From Ekhidna lutea (lineage in GTDB: Bacteria; Bacteroidota; Bacteroidia; Cytophagales; Cyclobacteriaceae), in contig NZ_FZPD01000002.1 in assembly GCF_900188325.1 (NCBI RefSeq), positions 372,001 to 436,000 of the forward strand: a DNA stretch of 64,000 nt. Direction: 5' to 3'. The position numbers and the translations under genes are program-made. This document shows, piece after piece, positions 56,201 to 64,000 of the stretch. Below the pieces are notes generated by a model that was given only the letters and a program-made list of their open reading frames with translations, was not told the origin of the DNA and searched no databases. Numbering within the stretch: position 1 is the stretch's first letter; the number at the start of each line of letters is the position of its first letter.

Positions 56201-59200
56201 AATCCAGACTACCTACAATTTACAGATGACCCGGATGGTGACGGTATTCCAAACATTGCCGATTTGGACGATAACAATGATGGAATTCCAGATTCAGACT
56301 ATGCGGCATGCTCACTAGTTACAGGAAATGGCGTATCTCAAACTAATACAGGTGTTAATAATGCTGCTGAGGCTTTAGGAGCTCCCGACGGGACTTCTGC
56401 ACAGATTCGTAATGGAGACAATATTATAATCGATCTCAATACTACAGTACCATCTGATGTTCTTATCTATCTCACGCTGGCTAAAATTCAAACCGACCCA
56501 GGTGATGCCGGTGTTATTGTTGAGCAATCCACAGATGGAGTGGCATTCTCAAATAGTCTTAACATTCCATTGTCGTCAAATACTCTCGCTGAATATTCCT
56601 ATACACTTAATGCGGATGCTCAATACATTAGAGTAACTAGAGACGCCAGAGGTAACTATTTAGATGCAGTTACTTTTACCTACGCAGATTGTGTGGCAAG
56701 TGACCTTGACGGAGATGGTATTCCAGACCAATTAGATCTGGATAGCGATGGAGATGGTATTCCAAACGCATACGAAGCAAATAGCGGTGTTCTTCCTGCA
56801 AACATGGACGAAAACGGTCAATACCCATCGACATACGCTTCAGCGAATGATAGCGACGGAGACGGAATTGTAGATGATGTAGACGACACAGTTGGTAGTT
56901 ACACTGCTGGGACTGCTCTACCAAATAATGATTTTGATTCCGATGGAATACCAGATGCACAAGATGCAGACGCAGATGGTGATGGCATCCCTGATTCTAT
57001 AGAATCTGTAGGTACTGACACCAACGCGAATGGTATTCCTGATTCCTTTACAGATACTGATGGCGATGGTAACCCTGATTACCGTGATGGAGACTCGGAT
57101 GGAGATGGGGTTTTAGACCTGAGAGAAGGACAGACAACAGCAGCCTACATTGGATCTCCATCTGGAGTAGATACAGATGGAGATGGGATTGATGATTCAT
57201 TTGATGGAGATTGTACAGGTGCAAACTGTGGTGGTGTTACAGGTATTCCAATTACAGGCAATGATCATGATAGTGATGGCACTCCTGATTTTCAGGATAC
57301 AGATAGTGATAACGATGGCATATCAGACTTAATTGAAGCAAATGACAATAATACGGATGGTGCTGCCGATATAACTCCATCCGGCACAGATGCTAATGAC
57401 AATGGCATTGATGATGATTTCGATGCAACACCAGTCGTGTTACAAAATACTGATGGTGATAGTGAAGCTGACTGGAGAGATAATGATGATGATGGAGATG
57501 GCACTCCTACTGCTGATGAAAATGTAGATATCAATCCTGCAAACGGAACTCCTGATTATTTAGAATCAAATGGAAATACTTGTGGAACAGGAAAGGTGAA
57601 TAATGGAACCGGTTACGGGGATTCCGTATATGAAGATGTAGGGGCAACCAGACAAGATTCAGCCCTTGGTGCGCCAGATTATGCTGGTAGTGGTGACAAT
57701 AACACGCTTCTCGCTTATGTAGATGCTGCAGGTCAATACCTATCCCTTGACTTGGAAGAGATCGTTGCAGAAGGAACTATAATATCTATAGTTACAACTT
57801 CATGGGATGGACAGCCTGCTGCAAGTATGGACGTAAGCTCTTCATTAGATGGAGTAAACTTTGGCAATACTGTTTCCTTTACCGGCATTGTCCTCAGGCC
57901 TAATTCTGAGACACGAACTTATACAGTTCCTGCAGGAGGTATCAGATACATTCGATTCACATGGGTTGCTAACACACCATACATAGATGGATTAACTTTC
58001 ACAAGCTGTGCGGACGACTCGGATAATGATGGAGTTCAAGATACTTCTGATAATGACAGTGATAACGATGGATTGACTGATCTGCAAGAAGGTAATGGTA
58101 CTGATCCTAGTGCCGATGCGGATGCGGATGGCGTTCCAAACTTCCTTGACTCTGACTTTGCTGGATATGAAGATGCTAACTCTGACGGTATAAATGACAA
58201 TTTTGACCAGGATTTAGACGGAGTTCCTAACCATCAGGACCTAGACTCAGACAATGATGGAATTCCAGATGCGGTAGAAGCTAATGGAGGTTCTCTTCCA
58301 GCTAATATGACAGCTGAGGGGGCATACCTTTCTTCATATGTAGCAGCTAATGATGCAGACAATGACGGACTAGCAACAGATGTCGATAATGCAGGTGAGG
58401 CAGGAACTCCCCTTGCAAATCCTGATACTGACAATGGAACCGGCTATGATGATGGTCTTCCTGATTTCCTGGATCGTGATTCTGACAATGACGGAATCAC
58501 CGATGTTGCAGAAAACAATGGAACTGACAACAATCGAGATGGCATACTAGATAACTTCGTTGATTCTGATGGAGACGGACTAAATGATGCTGTCGACCCT
58601 GATAATGGTGGAACAGCGTTGACAATCGTTAATTCTGACGGAGCGGATAATCCTGACTATTTGGATACGGACTCTGATAACGATAGTGTAGGTAGTCCAG
58701 GGCTGGGTGATTTGTTTGAGGGACACGATTCTAATTTTGATGGTACACCATCATGGGATGATGACGGTGATTTAATATTAGACACCAATGAAGGGAACAT
58801 AGATCTGGATGGTGACGGAATCTTGGATGCTTTCGATCCAAATCAGGGAGGTATTGGAGCAGCGCTTCCAAATGCTGATGGAGACGGACTGCCTAATTTC
58901 AGAGATAATGACGATGATGATGACGGAACGTTATCTTCTGCTGAAGATACAAATGGAAATGGTAACTACTTCGATGATTTCACTCAGGGACAAAGTGGAA
59001 CGTATGCCAATGTTCCGGATTACCTATATAATCACACAAGCCCTCTACCTGTTGAGTTTATTAGCTTTAAAGTAGAGTTGAAAGAAAGTGCTTCTCATCT
59101 TCTTTGGTCTACCGCACAAGAGATTAATAATGATCGATTTGAGATAGAGCATTCGATTGATGGAATAAACTTCGAAATGGTTGGAACGATTGGAGGAAAT

Positions 59201-59584
59201 GGAACAGTAAATGAAGTTATGGAGTACACCTTTGTACACAAAGACTTAAAAAGCGGATTCAACTATTATCGACTAAAACAAATTGATTTTGACGGGCAGT
59301 ATGAGTACTCTGAAATTAAAAGAGTAAGTATGGGAGCGTTTGAGGATGTCTCTGTGAATATCTTCCCTAACCCTGCAGATAGTGAAGCAACTATTCAGAT
59401 CCATGATGGGTTTGCAACACGAATTGAGTTGATAACATTAAGAGGTACGATACTCAAGTTTATGGAGTATCAAGATGGCACAAACAAACATACTTTTGAC
59501 TTGACCGATCTCAATGCTGGTATGTACTTAATCAGAATCACAGGTCCGAATGAAACTAAGATCAAACGACTTGTTGTGAAATAG
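53204..59584 (+). CDS. Giant T9SS-secreted protein with many thrombospondin type 3 repeats
   Basis: A 2126-residue protein with a signal peptide ending NFVFAQ. After an N-terminal beta domain (CPIRSDYDWDTFDGNEPVIGD ... DFCSMDFDGD) comes a long Asp-rich region of repeated DSDGDGIPD, DADGDGVxD and DTDGDGxxDxxD motifs that bind calcium. They are broken by three discoidin-like or similar domains beginning CEDGFILDFENYG (about 443), CSLVTGNGVSQTNTGVNNAAEALGAPDG (about 1040) and CGTGKVNNGTGYGDSVYEDVG (about 1460). The C-terminus holds a fibronectin-like module (LPVEFISFKVELKESASHLLWS) and a type A sorting domain (NIFPNPADSEA ... GMYLIRITGPNETKIKRLVVK). Probably a calcium-stiffened surface filament. 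Confidence 0.92.
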   Translation: MNAISTENHLKSILLFFAFLLANFVFAQNDCPIRSDYDWDTFDGNEPVIGDTYVEESVSFSFSASGNTNRITGDVIGGTFPIGAFNYPDAWVITQDLANITESNTFTIDFNGDLLYDFCFTVLDIDSDQANFSDLVTVNGIDYLGATVSLTAADYTINGNNLQFNGANQFEGIDEEFCCGFEPSNVEICFPTAIQRIEIVFGNSDIDAGAQNFGIYDFDFCSMDFDGDSTQDEDESDADGDGIINTIEGYTTDLDLDGVPNVYDADFPGRVDANGDNTDDRFDADDDQFPDYLDLDADNDGIPDFVENLPTEGAGLPADTDGDGTDDYLDSDSDDDGVSDFIEGNDIDFNGIADVTALAGTDADDDGIDDNFDTVDGRSTANNNSGSRAIIAASLVDDDDVVDFRDTDDDGDGILTSAEIPDANGDGIPDYISACEDGFILDFENYGVGSTPGPVFTVDEVDITFSFIDPSGGSVDYEISEQIHDPENSVFASQQLTTNTTSTQLKVLFNKPLEGFCFDLLDIDRGAHLDSMAVNIFRDGDVIVLDTDNIIPGRSAQLNSNNFIVGTSFAADDGYDGNVRVCLGQTVDSLVVFYANHTPGSIQYIGLNDFTWCGVDHDYDEILDINDPDDNNDGIDDLTAGGGVDPSLDTDGDRIPDYMDADFAGFTDSNGDGIDDRRDLDLDGVPDHLDKDIDNDGIPNAVELNGGDLPANMDEDGAYPPSYALANDSDGDGRVDDVDDSDGAYTSGTPLANPDTDTDGINDFRDLDSDADGIPDLIEAGGTDADGDGRVDNYSDITGDGFHDDYDPDVFGTTLLRGSISKFAKDTDGDGLADYIDIDADGDGVIDNIEAQTSTGYTAPAGVDTDGDGWDDNYDSDNGGTTPTLPDTDSDASSDYLDTDSDGDGVLDRTESRDSDSDGVADQLASGTDTDSDGLDDAFDPDCSPCGSITGVSAPNQDTDTDSRPDYRDADDDGDGVLTSSEDFNGNGNFADDMTQGGPNPDYLQFTDDPDGDGIPNIADLDDNNDGIPDSDYAACSLVTGNGVSQTNTGVNNAAEALGAPDGTSAQIRNGDNIIIDLNTTVPSDVLIYLTLAKIQTDPGDAGVIVEQSTDGVAFSNSLNIPLSSNTLAEYSYTLNADAQYIRVTRDARGNYLDAVTFTYADCVASDLDGDGIPDQLDLDSDGDGIPNAYEANSGVLPANMDENGQYPSTYASANDSDGDGIVDDVDDTVGSYTAGTALPNNDFDSDGIPDAQDADADGDGIPDSIESVGTDTNANGIPDSFTDTDGDGNPDYRDGDSDGDGVLDLREGQTTAAYIGSPSGVDTDGDGIDDSFDGDCTGANCGGVTGIPITGNDHDSDGTPDFQDTDSDNDGISDLIEANDNNTDGAADITPSGTDANDNGIDDDFDATPVVLQNTDGDSEADWRDNDDDGDGTPTADENVDINPANGTPDYLESNGNTCGTGKVNNGTGYGDSVYEDVGATRQDSALGAPDYAGSGDNNTLLAYVDAAGQYLSLDLEEIVAEGTIISIVTTSWDGQPAASMDVSSSLDGVNFGNTVSFTGIVLRPNSETRTYTVPAGGIRYIRFTWVANTPYIDGLTFTSCADDSDNDGVQDTSDNDSDNDGLTDLQEGNGTDPSADADADGVPNFLDSDFAGYEDANSDGINDNFDQDLDGVPNHQDLDSDNDGIPDAVEANGGSLPANMTAEGAYLSSYVAANDADNDGLATDVDNAGEAGTPLANPDTDNGTGYDDGLPDFLDRDSDNDGITDVAENNGTDNNRDGILDNFVDSDGDGLNDAVDPDNGGTALTIVNSDGADNPDYLDTDSDNDSVGSPGLGDLFEGHDSNFDGTPSWDDDGDLILDTNEGNIDLDGDGILDAFDPNQGGIGAALPNADGDGLPNFRDNDDDDDGTLSSAEDTNGNGNYFDDFTQGQSGTYANVPDYLYNHTSPLPVEFISFKVELKESASHLLWSTAQEINNDRFEIEHSIDGINFEMVGTIGGNGTVNEVMEYTFVHKDLKSGFNYYRLKQIDFDGQYEYSEIKRVSMGAFEDVSVNIFPNPADSEATIQIHDGFATRIELITLRGTILKFMEYQDGTNKHTFDLTDLNAGMYLIRITGPNETKIKRLVVK

Positions 59585-59612
59585 CAATAGGAAGATATTA
59601 ATTATGAAGAGG

Positions 59613-59646
59613 AAAACCCTGTTAGCTCATGCTTTCAGGGTTTTTT
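59613..59646 (+). terminator. Rho-independent terminator of the TSP3 giant gene
   Basis: Stem AAAACCCTG/CAGGGTTTT with a 14-base loop is followed by T residues, 28 bases after the stop. Confidence 0.8.
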
Positions 59647-59700
59647 ATTTGCTATAAACCACTCAATTTCTCAGTGAGATACATACACCGATAAGAGCAT

Positions 59701-59729
59701 AAAAAAACCCTCACATTTCTGCGAGGGTT
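59701..59729 (-). terminator. Terminator of the thrS-infC-rpmI-rplT operon
   Basis: On the minus strand the stem AACCCTC/GAGGGTT, separated by ten bases, is followed by a run of seven T. It lies 24 bases after the rplT stop. Confidence 0.85.
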
Positions 59730-59752
59730 CCTTTATTATTTTTTTCTAAATC

Positions 59753-60094
59753 TTACTTCACTGCATCAACTACAGCTTTGAAAGCCTTAGGCTCATTCAT
59801 TGCCAAGTCGGCTAACGCTTTTCTGTTGATCTCAATTCCTTTGGCATTCAATTTACCCATGAATGCGGAATAAGACATTCCATGCTCTCTGGCTCCAGCG
59901 TTGATACGCTGAATCCAAAGCGCTCTAAATTCTCTTTTCTTCGCTTTTCTATCTCTGTAAGCATAAGACCATCCTTTCTCGATGGCATTTTTGGACACTG
60001 TCCAAACGTTCTTTCTTCTGCCAAAGTATCCTTTGGCGTGCTTCATCATCTTTTTACGACGAGCTCTTGAAGCTACATGATTTACTGATCTCAT
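59753..60094 (-). CDS. rplT: 50S ribosomal protein L20
   Basis: The 113-residue basic protein begins [31 protein letters not shown] and contains [19 protein letters not shown]-type segments of L20 (here [35 protein letters not shown]). L20 helps assemble the 50S subunit and in many bacteria represses its own operon. It is preceded by a 103-base gap with a hairpin, unusual between rpmI and rplT. Confidence 0.98.
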   Translation of the reverse strand: MRSVNHVASRARRKKMMKHAKGYFGRRKNVWTVSKNAIEKGWSYAYRDRKAKKREFRALWIQRINAGAREHGMSYSAFMGKLNAKGIEINRKALADLAMNEPKAFKAVVDAVK

Positions 60095-60112
60095 TTTGTT
60101 TTGTTTTTGACG

Positions 60113-60148
60113 ATTGGCGCCCCGTCTTTCACGGAAACTTCAGCCAAT
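60113..60148 (-). promoter_or_regulatory. Structured leader between rpmI and rplT (candidate L20 site)
   Basis: On the minus strand ATTGGC (60148-60143) pairs with GCCAAT (60118-60113), and inside it CCGT pairs with ACGG around a GAAAG loop, with an internal loop between the stems. It ends 18 bases before the rplT start, so it could regulate its translation. L20 is known to repress its operon in E. coli and Bacillus through RNA sites further upstream. Confidence 0.4.
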
Positions 60149-60197
60149 AATCGGGTTTTACATTTAACCTGACCATTCGGTCATTAATTAATCGAAA

Positions 60198-60392
60198 TTA
60201 CAGATTCAAAAGACGTTTGATATTTGGTTCATCCGCCTTATCCACTACTGACATATATCGAAGATTTCGCTTTTGCTTCGTCTCTTTCTTCGTCAGAATG
60301 TGGTTTTTGAATGCATGCTTTCTTTTAATCTTTCCAGTACCTGTTAGCTTAAATCGCTTCTTAGCACTAGAGTTTGTTTTAAGTTTCGGCAT
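60198..60392 (-). CDS. rpmI: 50S ribosomal protein L35
   Basis: The 64-residue protein [20 protein letters not shown] followed by [25 protein letters not shown] is a full-length L35. It lies 26 bases after infC and 103 bases before rplT in the translation operon. Confidence 0.98.
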   Translation of the reverse strand: MPKLKTNSSAKKRFKLTGTGKIKRKHAFKNHILTKKETKQKRNLRYMSVVDKADEPNIKRLLNL

Positions 60393-60418
60393 TTCTACTT
60401 TATTCTATTCTACTTTAA

Positions 60419-60973
60419 TTACTTTTTAGCTTGCTTTGGTGCCACGAACAAAATCATTCGCTTACCCTCCATCTTCGGTAGCTGCTCTACTTTTCCTAGC
60501 TCTTCAAGTGCTTGTGCAAACTTGAGTAGCAAAATCTCTCCCCTGTCTTTGAAAACAATCGTTCTTCCATAAAAATGAACGTACGCCTTCACCTTAGCTC
60601 CGTCTTTCAAAAACTTCTTCGCATGATTCAGTTTAAAATTGAAATCATGGTCATCAGTATTAGGGCCAAAACGGATTTCCTTAATAACGGTCTTCTGCGC
60701 CTTAGCCTTGATTTCCTTTTGCTTCTTCTTTTGTTCGTACTTGAACTTAGAGTAGTCAATCACTTTACAAACAGGCGGATCAGCATTTGGTGAAATTTCC
60801 ACCAGGTCAAGATTTTGTTCTTGTGCAATTTTGATTGCCTGATCTGTTGGGTAAACATCAACCTTCACATTGTCTCCAACCACTCTTACCTTTCGTGCAG
60901 TGATTTTCTCATTTACCTTGTAAGGCTCTTCCTTTCTGATTCTGGAAGGTCCTCTTCTTCGTAGTTTAGCGAT
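60419..60973 (-). CDS. infC: Translation initiation factor IF-3, with ATC start codon
   Basis: The IF-3 N-terminal domain requires residues upstream of the first GTG (60883). The frame extends to an ATC at 60973-60971, preceded by AAAGGAG four bases before it; a TAA lies four codons further upstream, and there is no ATG, GTG or TTG between. Translated from there the 184-residue protein starts with [20 protein letters not shown] then [15 protein letters not shown], the conserved IF-3 N-terminal region, followed by the C-terminal domain ([39 protein letters not shown]). Rare AUU-like starts in infC allow IF-3 to autoregulate. It follows thrS by about 70 bases. Confidence 0.92.
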   Translation of the reverse strand: MAKLRRRGPSRIRKEEPYKVNEKITARKVRVVGDNVKVDVYPTDQAIKIAQEQNLDLVEISPNADPPVCKVIDYSKFKYEQKKKQKEIKAKAQKTVIKEIRFGPNTDDHDFNFKLNHAKKFLKDGAKVKAYVHFYGRTIVFKDRGEILLLKFAQALEELGKVEQLPKMEGKRMILFVAPKQAKK

Positions 60974-60977
60974 TGTA

Positions 60978-60984
60978 CTCCTTT
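60978..60984 (-). promoter_or_regulatory. Shine-Dalgarno sequence of infC
   Basis: AAAGGAG on the minus strand, four bases ahead of the ATC start. It is notable because other genes here lack such a sequence, and it supports a non-AUG start at that place. Confidence 0.75.
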
Positions 60985-61044
60985 ATTTTAGTTGAACATT
61001 AAAAACAAAACGCAAATATCGTGATTATTTAGTCTTAACAAAAC

Positions 61045-62988
61045 TCATTTGATAAGTTCAGCTACTTTATTGTTGAAATAACCCACAAATTCATCTTTTT
61101 TCATTGATCCAATATCTCCTTCACCGTGTTGTCTAACTGAAACGGCTCCATCAGCTGATTCTTTCTCACCTACAATGAGCATGTAAGGTATCTTCTTTAC
61201 CTCTGCATCACGGATTTTTTTACCGATTTTTTCATCTCTTTCATCGATGAAGCCTCGGATGTCTTGTTCCTGCATTTGAAGATACACCTCCTTTGCATAG
61301 TCGTGATACTTCTCAGATATTGGCAAGATGGCAATTTGCTCTGGTGCGAGCCACAATGGAAAATCGCCCGCACAGTTTTCAATCAAAATGGCAATGAATC
61401 GCTCCATCGAACCGAACGGTGCTCTGTGGATCATCACTGGTCGGTGCTTTTGATTGTCATTACCAACATATTCCAGTTCAAAACGATTTGGTAAGCTATA
61501 GTCCACCTGGATAGTTCCCAACTGCCATTTCCTGCCCAAAGCGTCTTTAACCATGAAATCTAGCTTAGGGCCGTAAAAAGCAGCCTCTCCATATTCGACC
61601 ACAGTCTGAAGTCCCTTTTCATCAGCCACTTCCTGGATTTCGCGCTCTGCCCTGTCCCAGTCTTCATCTTTACCGATGTATTTATCCGGATTATCAGGAT
61701 CTCTAAGAGACACCTGAGCTGTAAAATCCCCAAAACCCAATGCTCCAAATACATGAAGAACCAGGTCAATTACTTTGGCAAACTCTTCTTTTACCTGATC
61801 CTGACGACAGAAAATATGTGCGTCATCCTGGGTAAACCCTCTTACTCTTGTGAGTCCATGTAGCTCTCCGCTTTGCTCATATCGATATACTGTACCAAAC
61901 TCTGCATATCGAATTGGAAGATCTTTGTATGATCGAGGACGAGATTTATAAATCTCGCAGTGATGCGGGCAGTTCATAGGCTTTAGCAAAAACTCCTCAT
62001 CTTCAGCAGGTGTTTTAATCGGCTGAAAGGAGTCTTCTCCATACTTTGCATAATGACCGGAAGTCACATACAATTCTTTACTGCCAATATGTGGTGAAAC
62101 CACCTGATCATAGCCTGCCTTCAGCTGCGCCTTACGCATAAAGTTCTCAAGACGTTCTCTCAATACAGCGCCTTTAGGTAACCATAGAGGAAGCCCTTTT
62201 CCTACTTTTTCGGAGAAGGTAAATAGTTCAAGCTCCTTTCCTATTTTTCTGTGATCCCTAAGCTTGGCTTGCTCAAGTAATTCAAGGTACTCCTTCAGTT
62301 CCTTTTGCTTTGGAAATGAAATAGCATAAAGTCTGGTCAGCTGCTTTCTTTTCTCATCACCTCTCCAATATGCTCCGGCCACATTCAGAATCTTTACCGC
62401 CTTAATGTATCCCGTATGTGGAATGTGTGGCCCTCGACATAGATCAGTAAAGTTCCCTTGATTGTAAAAAGTAATGCTGCCATCCTCAAGTCCATCAATT
62501 AGCTCGAGCTTATACTCGTCCCCTTTCTCCTCATAAAACTTGATGGCATCTGATTTAGAAATTTCCTTTCGTGTGAATTCGTTCTTCTCCCTTGCAAGCT
62601 CAAGCATTTTATCCTCGATCGCTTTGAGGTTGTCCGCATCAAATTCTATGTCACCAAAATCAATGTCGTAATAAAATCCATTCTCAATTGGCGGGCCTAT
62701 CCCAAGCTTTATTCCAGGATATAATGCTTCCAGTGCTTCTGCCATTATGTGAGCAGAAGAATGCCACATCGTGGACTTACCTTCTTCATCATTCCAGGTG
62801 AGCAACTGCAACTCCGCATCCTCCTCAATCGGACGAAAAGAGTCTCTAACTTCCCCGTTCACTTTGGCTGCAAGGACGTTTCTTGCAAGGCCTTCACTAA
62901 TGCTCATTGCCACATCCAGTGCCGTACTTCCTTTATCATAAGTACGATTGGAACCATCCGGCAGTGTAATGGTGATTTGATCACTCAT
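61045..62988 (-). CDS. thrS: Threonyl-tRNA synthetase
   Basis: The 647-residue enzyme has the TGS domain (about 1-62, [24 protein letters not shown]), the editing domain with [16 protein letters not shown] (about 75-90), a class II catalytic core with zinc-ligand region [32 protein letters not shown] and [15 protein letters not shown], and a C-terminal anticodon-binding domain ([13 protein letters not shown] ... [13 protein letters not shown]). It charges tRNA-Thr. Its ATG shares one base with the stop of the upstream TPR gene (TAATG), and infC follows. Confidence 0.98.
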   Translation of the reverse strand: MSDQITITLPDGSNRTYDKGSTALDVAMSISEGLARNVLAAKVNGEVRDSFRPIEEDAELQLLTWNDEEGKSTMWHSSAHIMAEALEALYPGIKLGIGPPIENGFYYDIDFGDIEFDADNLKAIEDKMLELAREKNEFTRKEISKSDAIKFYEEKGDEYKLELIDGLEDGSITFYNQGNFTDLCRGPHIPHTGYIKAVKILNVAGAYWRGDEKRKQLTRLYAISFPKQKELKEYLELLEQAKLRDHRKIGKELELFTFSEKVGKGLPLWLPKGAVLRERLENFMRKAQLKAGYDQVVSPHIGSKELYVTSGHYAKYGEDSFQPIKTPAEDEEFLLKPMNCPHHCEIYKSRPRSYKDLPIRYAEFGTVYRYEQSGELHGLTRVRGFTQDDAHIFCRQDQVKEEFAKVIDLVLHVFGALGFGDFTAQVSLRDPDNPDKYIGKDEDWDRAEREIQEVADEKGLQTVVEYGEAAFYGPKLDFMVKDALGRKWQLGTIQVDYSLPNRFELEYVGNDNQKHRPVMIHRAPFGSMERFIAILIENCAGDFPLWLAPEQIAILPISEKYHDYAKEVYLQMQEQDIRGFIDERDEKIGKKIRDAEVKKIPYMLIVGEKESADGAVSVRQHGEGDIGSMKKDEFVGYFNNKVAELIK

Positions 62989-64000
62989 TAATTCTCAATT
63001 TTTTTAGGTTTTAATTCAATTGTTGGAGTTTTACGCTCCTCAAATTTTAAGCGCTGCAAATATGCAATTTTTCGCTGTATAAGGTCTATTCTTTGTGCTG
63101 CTAATGTATCCGCTGGATTCAAATCAACAAGGTATTCCAGGTAAGGAATGGAAGTAAGTAGCCATCCCCTGTCTTCATACAATCTTGCAAGTTTCCAAAT
63201 GGGCTTTCTCCTGGAAGAATCCTTCGCTATAACTTTTTCCAATACATAGACGGCTGAATCCCACATTTGATCTCTCCTATAAGTATCAGCAACTAAGTAT
63301 GAAACGGTATCTTTTGCTGTAAAAGGCTTTAGAGTCTCTCTTAATTGCCTATTTCTATTCGCTTCCCACAAAAGAGACGCAAAGGCAAATTGAATATCAA
63401 AATCTCCGTTATTTCTATCTGCATACTCGCTTAAAACTGACAACCCCTTTTCCTGATAACCTAGCTGAAAAAGAAGTTGACCATAATTCCATATCAGGTC
63501 ATTTTGTGAATCTATTTGAAAGAGCTTGCCAAGGTAATAGCTTGCCAGGGCCGTGTCACCCAGCATTAAATATTGTATAGATGCAAATTCAATGTCCTGA
63601 TTTGATTGATGATTAATTAAATAAAGACGAAGTTCATTTAGAGCTCTTTTTTTCTTTCCAGATCTGGAAAGACTATTGATATATGATTTACGGAATTCAT
63701 CAAAGAGTTCATATTCTTCACTCCATCTATCATACAAATCCAGCAAAAGCTGGTACCTCTCATGCTTTTCATAATAAGCAATGTATTGTTTAACCAACTG
63801 ATTGGTCATGCCGTGGGCTTGCTTATATGTATCAAGAGCAGAAATACAGGTCGTTGGCCAATCTAGTTGTTCACAGTAAAACAATTTTTGATCTATTAAT
63901 CGTTGATCGTCAGGATCAGCCCTTAATTTTTCATTAATACGATCCAATGCTTCACTATAGAATCCTGCGTGCAGTTCCGGAATCACAATTTTATCCTTCT
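62988..64000 (-). CDS. TPR-like repeat protein, 5' part outside the window
   Basis: The frame is open to the window edge ([21 protein letters not shown] reads through base 64000), so the start is upstream. About 337 residues are visible, made of helical hairpins typical of degenerate tetratricopeptide repeats ([80 protein letters not shown]). No enzymatic domain is seen. It is directly coupled to thrS by a one-base overlap. It may be an envelope or cytosolic scaffold; no signal peptide can be judged because the start is missing. Confidence 0.85.
   Translation of the reverse strand, partial: KDKIVIPELHAGFYSEALDRINEKLRADPDDQRLIDQKLFYCEQLDWPTTCISALDTYKQAHGMTNQLVKQYIAYYEKHERYQLLLDLYDRWSEEYELFDEFRKSYINSLSRSGKKKRALNELRLYLINHQSNQDIEFASIQYLMLGDTALASYYLGKLFQIDSQNDLIWNYGQLLFQLGYQEKGLSVLSEYADRNNGDFDIQFAFASLLWEANRNRQLRETLKPFTAKDTVSYLVADTYRRDQMWDSAVYVLEKVIAKDSSRRKPIWKLARLYEDRGWLLTSIPYLEYLVDLNPADTLAAQRIDLIQRKIAYLQRLKFEERKTPTIELKPKKIEN

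Overview
The window is chromosomal DNA of a free-living, probably marine or soil member of the Bacteroidota, most likely order Cytophagales. The evidence is several type IX secretion (T9SS) type A C-terminal sorting domains, a putative porin of the Bacteroidetes family, LytS/LytTR two-component genes, TAnnTTTG-type promoter elements, an almost complete lack of Shine-Dalgarno sequences, and the operon thrS-infC-rpmI-rplT. The sequence is moderately AT-rich and gene-dense. No phage, complete transposon or CRISPR array is present.

Layout. 1-8.7 kb: the C-terminal part of Smc, a lipoprotein with a Ppx/GppA-like fold, an exported DinB-like protein, then a minus-strand block (DUF2141 protein, LytS kinase, LytTR regulator, fatty-acid desaturase, UDG-like protein, small membrane protein). 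8.8-17.6 kb: acyl-CoA dehydrogenase behind a pair of direct repeats, a conserved unknown protein, a sodium:solute symporter, an NhaC antiporter and small envelope proteins. 17.6-20.4 kb: DUF3108 protein, dapD and a divergent glycosyltransferase. 20.4-25.3 kb: a manganese/iron-type ABC uptake operon led by its DtxR-family regulator, in which one permease carries a second DtxR-like domain; a short lipoprotein closes it. 25.3-35.8 kb: apt, a PLP decarboxylase, a MacB-type permease, several exported proteins, miaE and a porin.

35.8-38 kb is a small accessory patch: a RelE/RelB-type toxin-antitoxin pair, imperfect palindromes, a stump of an XRE-type regulator and an overlapping pair that looks like a toxin tail plus a membrane partner. 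38-41.5 kb returns to housekeeping genes (Nif3-like, zinc ribbon, acyltransferase, accA).

41.5-42.2 kb is the most unusual place. A normal tRNA-Asp gene and its terminator are followed by a tandem array of 98-bp units. Each unit holds the 3' part of the same tRNA with an enlarged T-loop and another copy of the terminator. The array ends in an insertion-sequence-like remnant and a fifth, decayed copy.

42.2-59.6 kb holds two divergent giant T9SS cargo genes: a 3504-residue protein with seven LamG-like repeats of about 410 residues, and a 2126-residue protein made mostly of Asp-rich thrombospondin type 3 calcium-binding repeats. They share homologous C-terminal modules, so they are probably surface or adhesion proteins. 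59.7-64 kb is the translation operon, in which infC appears to use a rare ATC start codon, preceded upstream by a TPR protein cut by the window end.
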